Source: a bacterium (GTDB lineage Bacteria; Patescibacteriota; Minisyncoccia; Phycocordibacterales; Phycocordibacteraceae). Taken from it: a stretch of 9,714 nucleotides of DNA. The notes beneath the pieces are model-generated. The model did not search any database. It was given only the letters and a program-made list of their open reading frames with translations, and was not told the origin of the DNA. Of this stretch, positions 5,862 to 9,714 are shown in pieces (the first letter of the stretch is position 1; the number at the start of each line of letters is the position of its first letter). The stretch covers positions 1 to 9,714 of the forward strand of contig JAJXYL010000012.1 of the NCBI GenBank assembly GCA_021780575.1. Reading direction: 5' to 3'. Position numbers and translations under genes: made by a program.

Positions 5862-6458
5862 ATGTCACTCGTCATTATCGGACTCGGGAATCCGGGAAAG
5901 GAGTATGAAAAGACGCGGCACAACGCCGGCAGGAACGCGGTAGAGCTCGTGGCAAAGCAAGAAGGCTTTGACGAGTTCGTTTTTAACAAAGCTGCGAATG
6001 CTCTCGTCGCCAAAGGAGTTCTCGCAGGTGAAAACACGACGCTCGTCTTGCCGGAGACGATGATGAACCTCTCGGGGAAGGCTGCGGTTGCGTTTGTGAA
6101 GTCGCCGAAGGCGGCGAAAAACCTTCTCGTCATTCACGACGATCTGGATTTGCCGCTTGGTACGATAAAATTGGTGTTTGGGCGAGGATCGGGAGGGCAC
6201 AAGGGCGTTGAAAGTATAATGCGCGCCCTCAAGACGCAGGACTTCGCACGCATCCGCATCGGCATCAGCGCGGCAGGGAAAAGGAATCAGGCAAAAAAAG
6301 TCTCGGGCGAGGAGAAAGTTATCAAACTCGTCATCGGGAAGTGGAAGCCCGGTGAAGAGGCGACTGTAAAGAAAGTCCTGAAGAAAGTTGCCGAAGTTCT
6401 GCGTCTTTTTGCGACTGAAGGAATCGAAGTGGCGACGCAGTTCGCCAACACGCGTTAA
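5862..6458 (+). CDS. pth: Peptidyl-tRNA hydrolase
   Basis: Cytoplasmic esterase that releases peptides from peptidyl-tRNA dropped by stalled ribosomes, recycling tRNA. It has 198 residues, the usual length (about 190-200). The family hallmarks are visible: GLGNPGKEYEKTRHN (7-21) with N10 and catalytic H20; MMNLSG (67-72) with the substrate-binding Asn at 69; and HDDLDLPLG (92-100) with D93, which orients the histidine. The loop normally GGHNG reads GGHKG (111-115), replacing the conserved asparagine equivalent to E. coli N114 with lysine. The reading frame is open upstream to 5685, but that part lies inside lepB on the other strand. The ATG at 5862 gives the canonical MSLVIIGLGNPG start and sits 6 nt after a -10 box. 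It is divergent from lepB and convergent with rpsA. Stop TAA. Confidence 0.97.
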   Translation: MSLVIIGLGNPGKEYEKTRHNAGRNAVELVAKQEGFDEFVFNKAANALVAKGVLAGENTTLVLPETMMNLSGKAAVAFVKSPKAAKNLLVIHDDLDLPLGTIKLVFGRGSGGHKGVESIMRALKTQDFARIRIGISAAGKRNQAKKVSGEEKVIKLVIGKWKPGEEATVKKVLKKVAEVLRLFATEGIEVATQFANTR

Positions 6459-6507
6459 ATACATAAAACTCGCGCGACGCCGAAGTGCGCCGCGCGAGTT
6501 TTGTATA
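6459..6507. terminator. Bidirectional intrinsic terminator between pth and rpsA
   Basis: AAAACTCGCGCG (6465-6476) pairs perfectly with CGCGCGAGTTTT (6491-6502) across a 14-nt loop. The complementarity continues outward (ATAC with GTAT) past a small bulge. The A-run and T-run supply the U-tract in both directions, so it can end pth on the plus strand and rpsA on the minus strand. Confidence 0.88.
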
Positions 6508-6522
6508 CTCCGACCCCCAGAT

Positions 6523-7647
6523 TTATTTCTTCTTCTCTGCGAAGGTGAGCGTCATGCGCTGCTCCTTTGGCTCAAAGAGGGAAATGGTGAAGGGGTAGGT
6601 CTTACCAAGCTCAAGCGTCTCACGAAGCGCCGCGGGCGTGGCGAATTCGCTCACGTGCACGAGTCCGGCGACGCCCTCCTCGATAGAAGCGAGTGCACCG
6701 TGCTTGTTGTACTTGATGACGACACCCGGCACCTCCATGCCTTTTGCGTAGCGTTGCGCAGCGGTGGACCAGGGGTTCTCCTTCAGCGCCTTGATGGAGA
6801 GAGAGATCTTACCGTCCTTTATCTCAATCACCTTGACCTTCACTTTGTCGCCGACGGCGCAGAGCGTATGCGGGTCTTCCACGAGTCCCCAGTCGAGCTC
6901 GCTGATGTGGACGAGACCTTCGAGTCCAGGCTCCAGCTTCACGAAGACGCCGAAGTCGACGATGCCCGTCACTTCGCCGGTGGCGATGTCGCCAATCTGA
7001 TATTTGTCTATCAAGGAAGCCTTCTCTTCAGCCTCGTTTTCGGTGCGTTCGGAGAAAATGAGCTTGCCCTCCTTCGCATCGGCAGTGATTATTCTCACCG
7101 AGAGCGGATGGCCGACGAGGAGCATGAGCTCGCCGAGGATTTTCTCCTTATCACCCTCCGGCACGCGCGGGTAATGCTCCTTTGCAAGTTGTGAGGCGGG
7201 GAGAAATCCCTGGATGCCCTGCCACGAGAGGATGAGGCCGCCCTTGTTCGCTTCCTCGACGACGAGTGAGTACGGCGTCTGCGCGAGGATTGCCGTCTCG
7301 GCCTCGCCCCAGATGGCCGCCTGCCGCGCCTCCTTCAAAGAGAGCTCAATATATCCCTCGCGGCCGGCGGGGTCGACGACTTTTGCGCTAATAACGTCAC
7401 CCGGATTTGCCTTGCGGAGCACGTCGGCGGCGTTCAGGTATTCGCGGCCGTAGATGAGGCCCGTACCAAAGGGCGGCAGGTCGATATACACGCGACCGCG
7501 GCTGATAGCGATAATCGTCCCTTCAACGAGGTCGCCGTTTGACGGCGGTATCGGGATCTCGTCTATGAGAGAAGCCATCGGGTGGTCTTCGGTTAAATGA
7601 ATGGTCGGCATCGGAGCCGCTTTCGTTTCGGATTTCTCCTCGGACAT
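6523..7647 (-). CDS. rpsA: 30S ribosomal protein S1 (four S1 domains)
   Basis: RNA-binding OB-fold repeat protein that holds mRNA on the 30S subunit and helps unstructured or Shine-Dalgarno-free mRNAs initiate. It has 374 residues with four S1 repeats, against six and 557 residues in E. coli: repeat 1 about 38-108, repeat 2 about 124-201 (divergent), repeat 3 about 217-288 (most canonical, GEVTGIVDFGVFVKL and GLVHISEL), repeat 4 about 301-371 (GLVHVSEF). An acidic, low-complexity N-terminus precedes repeat 1. Four-repeat forms are common outside Proteobacteria. The ATG at 7647 gives the longest form; M13 or M24 are possible alternative starts, since no ribosome-binding site decides it. Unlike neighbouring genes it appears to have a long, structured 5' leader. 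Transcribed divergently from the MBL-fold gene and ends at the shared terminator with pth. Stop TAA. Confidence 0.92.
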   Translation of the reverse strand: MSEEKSETKAAPMPTIHLTEDHPMASLIDEIPIPPSNGDLVEGTIIAISRGRVYIDLPPFGTGLIYGREYLNAADVLRKANPGDVISAKVVDPAGREGYIELSLKEARQAAIWGEAETAILAQTPYSLVVEEANKGGLILSWQGIQGFLPASQLAKEHYPRVPEGDKEKILGELMLLVGHPLSVRIITADAKEGKLIFSERTENEAEEKASLIDKYQIGDIATGEVTGIVDFGVFVKLEPGLEGLVHISELDWGLVEDPHTLCAVGDKVKVKVIEIKDGKISLSIKALKENPWSTAAQRYAKGMEVPGVVIKYNKHGALASIEEGVAGLVHVSEFATPAALRETLELGKTYPFTISLFEPKEQRMTLTFAEKKK

Positions 7648-7670
7648 ACTGTATAGCGGTGCGGATTTTC

Positions 7671-7723
7671 GGAGGTAGTACTTGAGCCTTTCGGCCCAAG
7701 GGTTAGCTAGCCCCTATTTCTCC
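7671..7723 (-). promoter_or_regulatory. Candidate structured RNA in the rpsA leader
   Basis: Read as minus-strand RNA, GGAG+UAG (7723-7720, 7716-7714) pairs with CUA+CUCC (7678-7676, 7674-7671), closing a junction with two hairpins. The first is GGG/CCC around an 8-nt loop (7713-7700). The second is an 8-bp stem (7700-7693 with 7688-7681, one G-U pair) capped by a GAAA tetraloop (7692-7689). It lies between the predicted rpsA promoter and its ATG. Ribosomal-protein autoregulation by such leaders is well known, S1 included. The fold here is read by eye and has no comparative support. Confidence 0.45.
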
Positions 7724-7739
7724 AGCACACGATGAGGAA

Positions 7740-7748
7740 ACTGTAGCA
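7740..7748 (-). promoter_or_regulatory. Extended -10 promoter of rpsA
   Basis: TGCTACAGT (TG-n-TACAGT) on the minus strand predicts transcription starting near 7733 and a leader of about 85 nt carrying the structured element at 7671-7723. There is no clear -35. It mirrors the extended -10 of the MBL-fold gene. Confidence 0.45.
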
Positions 7749-7763
7749 AATAAAGTAAAAAAA

Positions 7764-7772
7764 TGCTACAAT
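7764..7772 (+). promoter_or_regulatory. Extended -10 promoter of the MBL-fold gene
   Basis: TGCTACAAT (TG-n-TACAAT) is followed by 7 nt and then the ATG at 7780. The ATG at 7771 overlaps the -10 hexamer itself, so the box favours 7780 as the real start and a leaderless transcript. An A/T-rich run (7748-7763) precedes it. Confidence 0.55.
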
Positions 7773-7779
7773 GTATGCA

Positions 7780-8421
7780 ATGGTTATCACGCATCACGGC
7801 GCGCAGTGTTTCAAGGTTACTTTCGGTGATTTGACGCTCGTCTTTGACCCCATTGCCAAGGGTGCGACTCTTCCCGCGGTGCGTTTTGGCGCTGACATCG
7901 CGCTTGTCTCGCGCGATCATCCGGACATGAACGGGGTTGAGGAGGTGATCTACGGCGGCAAGACCCCGTTCGCCATCACCGGTCCCGGCGAATACGAGCG
8001 ACAAGGCGTCGTCATCCAAGGATTCCTCTCAGGTAGTGCGTATGGTCTAAAGAAAGGTGAGGAGAAAGCCGTTAATACGATTTATGCTGTCCAGCTTGAG
8101 GACATGACCCTTGTGCATCTCGGCGCACTCGCCGATGCCGAGCTTTCGTCGGAAGCGCGCGAGAGCATTGATGAAATAGACGTCCTCTTCGTGCCGATTG
8201 GGGGCGATGGCGTTCTTTCGCCCACCAAGGCGCACGAGATTGCCGTGTCGCTTGAGCCGCGGATCATAGTTCCAATGCACTGGAGCGGCATTGGAGCCCC
8301 CAAGTCGCTCGAAGCGTTCCTTAAAGAAGCAGGGAGCGGAAGCGAGAAAGTAGATAAACTTACCTTGAAGAAAAAGGACCTTGCCAGCCTTGAGGGGAGT
8401 ATACTAGTGATACAGTCATAA
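7780..8421 (+). CDS. Metallo-beta-lactamase-fold protein, COG2220/UlaG-like, degenerate metal site
   Basis: A 213-residue protein resembling the COG2220 group of MBL-fold hydrolases; the substrate is unknown. Seen: the N-terminal strand pair ITHHGAQCFKV then LTLVFDP (3-24), like the usual GHSxF...IDP; a segment at the position of the HxHxDH metal motif reading SRDHPDM (44-50), which keeps H47 and D49 but replaces the first and last histidines with Arg and Met; GPGEYE (68-73); HLGALAD (113-119) in place of HxGD; VPIGG (138-142); and PMHW (165-168), which keeps the C-terminal histidine. The second half is well conserved, so the fold seems real while the classical two-zinc site is incomplete. 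The start at 7780 is preferred over 7771 because the earlier ATG overlaps the -10 box. Probably cotranscribed with the membrane protein 24 nt downstream, then gyrA. Stop TAA. Confidence 0.82.
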   Translation: MVITHHGAQCFKVTFGDLTLVFDPIAKGATLPAVRFGADIALVSRDHPDMNGVEEVIYGGKTPFAITGPGEYERQGVVIQGFLSGSAYGLKKGEEKAVNTIYAVQLEDMTLVHLGALADAELSSEARESIDEIDVLFVPIGGDGVLSPTKAHEIAVSLEPRIIVPMHWSGIGAPKSLEAFLKEAGSGSEKVDKLTLKKKDLASLEGSILVIQS

Positions 8422-8433
8422 AATCTTTTCTCA

Positions 8434-8439
8434 TAAATT
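8434..8439 (+). promoter_or_regulatory. Possible -10 box of the small membrane protein gene
   Basis: TAAATT ends 6 nt before the ATG at 8446, the same spacing as at lepB and pth. No -35 or TG extension supports it. TAAAAT at 8419-8424 is an alternative. Readthrough from the MBL-fold gene is equally possible. Confidence 0.3.
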
Positions 8440-8445
8440 AAGCTT

Positions 8446-8793
8446 ATGAAAACCATCTCTGACCACATCCGACAGGTAAGGGAGAAGCCGCACCACATCC
8501 GCAGACGAGTCGCCTTTGGCGGTGCCGCTACCGGCGCGGGGATTATCGCCTTCGTGTGGCTCGCGGGTTCTCTGGGAACGGGCGCGTTCGCTCTGAAAGA
8601 CACCTCGTTTGCCGATAACGCGGGAGGGGCGACCGTTACCACCGTGGGAGCGGATACCGCCGGTTCACAGGGTCTCGCTGGTGTCGCCGCAGCGCCGGCA
8701 GTACAGGACGCGAACGCTCCTGCGCACATTGAAATTGTCGACGTTGCCTCCTCGACTTCTCCGAAGGCAGAGCAGACAACGATACCTTTTTAG
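8446..8793 (+). CDS. Small single-span membrane protein, unknown function
   Basis: I do not recognise a characterised family. The 115-residue protein has a short basic N-terminus (MKTISDHIRQVREKPHHIRRR, 1-21), one hydrophobic, Gly/Ala-rich membrane segment (about 22-49), then about 65 mostly Ala/Ser/Thr/Gly residues with no cysteines and low predicted structure. The positive-inside rule puts the N-terminus in the cytoplasm and the long tail outside. It lacks a clear signal-peptidase site, though SLGTGAFALKD could be read as a weak one, so an exported precursor is possible. It begins 24 nt after the MBL-fold gene and ends 12 nt before gyrA, which suggests one transcript. Codon usage looks like its neighbours. 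Stop TAG. Confidence 0.75.
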   Translation: MKTISDHIRQVREKPHHIRRRVAFGGAATGAGIIAFVWLAGSLGTGAFALKDTSFADNAGGATVTTVGADTAGSQGLAGVAAAPAVQDANAPAHIEIVDVASSTSPKAEQTTIPF

Positions 8794-8805
8794 AGATACG
8801 TGAAC

Positions 8806-9714
8806 ATGGCGCGAGGGAAAGCAGATTCAGAAAATAATGCGGCAATGCCGATTGCCGCAAACGTCATCAACCAGCCGATTGTTTCGGAGATGCGCCAGTC
8901 GTACATCGACTATGCGATGACGGTCATTACCGGCCGCGCTCTCCCGGACGTGCGCGACGGGTTGAAGCCGGTCCATCGCCGCATCCTCTACGCAATGAAA
9001 GAACTCGGACTCTTACCCGGAGCGAAATTCCGCAAGAGCGCGCTTGTCGTCGGCGATGTGCTCGGCAAGTATCACCCGCACGGCGACATTGCGGTCTATG
9101 ACTCCATGACCAAGATGGCGCAAGAGTTTTCCCATCGCTACCCGCTCGTTCTCGGGCAAGGAAACTTCGGATCCATCGACGGCGACTCGCCGGCGGCTAT
9201 GCGCTACACCGAGGCGAAACTCTCGCGTATCGCTGAAGCTCTGCTGACCGACCTCGACAAAGAAACCGTGAGCTGGAACCCGAACTATGACGCGACGCGC
9301 GAAGAGCCGAACGTGCTTCCCTCGGCGCTCCCAAACCTGCTCCTCAACGGGACACTCGGCATCGCGGTCGGCATGGCGACGAACATTCCGCCGCACAACC
9401 TGCGCGAAGTCGTCGCCGCGACCATCCATCTCATCGACAATCCAGATGCGACAAGCAATGACCTCCTCGAGTTCGTGAAGGGGCCCGATTTCCCCCTGGG
9501 AGGCGTCGCATTTAACCAGGGCGACATTAAGCACGCGTATGGTTCGGGGAAGGGACCGGTCGTCGTGCGGGGCGAAGCGGAAATCGTTGATGACGGGAAG
9601 AAGGACGCACGTATCATCATCACGTCCATCCCGTATCGCGTGAACAAGAGCGAACTCATCAGTCGCATCGCAGATTTGGTGCAGGAGAAGAAGATAGAAG
9701 GCATTCGCGACCTT
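8806..9714 (+). CDS. gyrA: DNA gyrase subunit A (partial, C-terminus beyond right edge)
   Basis: Breakage-reunion subunit of the type IIA topoisomerase that introduces negative supercoils. The first 303 codons are present; full GyrA is usually 800-880. Seen: [19 protein letters not shown] (41-59), the quinolone-resistance-determining region [13 protein letters not shown] (87-99), the catalytic tyrosine in AAMRYTE (Y134), [15 protein letters not shown] in the tower-side region, and GPDFPLGG. The residue matching E. coli S83 is Ile (I95), while D87 is kept (D99). The ATG at 8806 gives a 20-25 residue polar lead before the conserved [14 protein letters not shown] block. There is no Shine-Dalgarno sequence, and the gene starts 12 nt after the membrane-protein stop. 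ParC is the alternative; the GyrA-box in the missing C-terminal domain would settle it. CPR genomes commonly have only one GyrA/ParC type, which supports gyrA. Confidence 0.93.
   Translation, partial: MARGKADSENNAAMPIAANVINQPIVSEMRQSYIDYAMTVITGRALPDVRDGLKPVHRRILYAMKELGLLPGAKFRKSALVVGDVLGKYHPHGDIAVYDSMTKMAQEFSHRYPLVLGQGNFGSIDGDSPAAMRYTEAKLSRIAEALLTDLDKETVSWNPNYDATREEPNVLPSALPNLLLNGTLGIAVGMATNIPPHNLREVVAATIHLIDNPDATSNDLLEFVKGPDFPLGGVAFNQGDIKHAYGSGKGPVVVRGEAEIVDDGKKDARIIITSIPYRVNKSELISRIADLVQEKKIEGIRDL

Noticed and set aside
6388..7194. A 268-codon open frame on the plus strand overlapping the pth end and opposite rpsA
   Set aside because: It runs through the bidirectional terminator and is antisense to clear S1 repeats.
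7671..7723. A tRNA-like or hammerhead-like element in the rpsA leader
   Set aside because: There is no T-arm (GGTTCGANTCC) or CCA end, and no CUGAUGA core of a hammerhead. It is kept only as a candidate leader structure.
7771..7779. ATG at 7771 as the start of the MBL-fold gene
   Set aside because: It overlaps the -10 hexamer TACAAT (7767-7772). The ATG at 7780 fits the leaderless spacing seen at other genes.
9013..9704. Long minus-strand open frames opposite gyrA
   Set aside because: They mirror the GyrA reading frame, which has QRDR and catalytic tyrosine motifs; they are shadows.
1..9714. Recoded UGA (code 25), CRISPR arrays, insertion sequences or defence genes
   Set aside because: Several genes end in TGA at sensible lengths with overlapping starts, and no direct-repeat arrays, transposase motifs or defence domains were seen.

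Overview
The window looks like core chromosomal DNA from a Patescibacteria/CPR bacterium, probably a Parcubacteria-type (Paceibacteria) lineage with G+C somewhat above 50% by eye. This placement is an inference. It rests on a 374-residue S1 protein with four S1 repeats, a histidyl-tRNA-synthetase-like protein with an eroded active site, small divergent versions of housekeeping proteins, and nearly no Shine-Dalgarno sequences. UGA acts as a stop (ends of lepB, the HisRS-like gene and ybeY), so the recoded UGA=Gly code of Gracilibacteria/SR1 does not apply. I see no mobile elements, CRISPR arrays, tRNA or rRNA genes. No gap between genes exceeds about 135 bp.

Layout. Positions 1-5806 are all on the minus strand, read from right to left. 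lepB (signal peptidase I) overlaps a degenerate HisRS paralogue by 4 nt. A short gap with its own promoter leads to rpsU (bS21), ybeY (rRNA-maturation endonuclease) and ftsA. A 104-bp spacer with a hairpin and promoter leads to ftsZ. A strong hairpin abutting a new promoter then separates ftsZ from a thioredoxin reductase gene (trxB) that runs off the left edge. At 5807-5861 divergent, overlapping promoters drive lepB leftward and pth (peptidyl-tRNA hydrolase) rightward. pth converges on rpsA (S1) at a near-perfect bidirectional terminator. rpsA and a metallo-beta-lactamase-fold gene diverge from 7648-7779. That gap holds a structured rpsA leader and two mirror-image extended -10 boxes. To the right, the MBL-fold gene, a small single-span membrane protein and gyrA (cut by the right edge) run head to tail.

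How it fits together. The content is informational and cell-division machinery: 30S proteins (bS21, S1), rRNA maturation (YbeY), peptidyl-tRNA recycling (Pth), Z-ring assembly (FtsA/FtsZ), protein export (LepB), redox (TrxB) and DNA topology (GyrA). The rpsU-ybeY-ftsA run ties ribosome maturation to division genes.

The most interesting signals are: (1) a repeated arrangement in which a -10-like hexamer ends only 6-9 nt before the ATG, implying leaderless mRNAs for at least six genes; (2) the HisRS paralogue with lost motif 2/HisA residues beside lepB; (3) a candidate three-way-junction RNA with a GAAA tetraloop in the rpsA leader, the one gene here with a long leader; and (4) unusual residues at functional sites in GyrA, the MBL-fold protein, TrxB, FtsA, Pth and YbeY. 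I do not see a clear novel defence or biosynthetic system.
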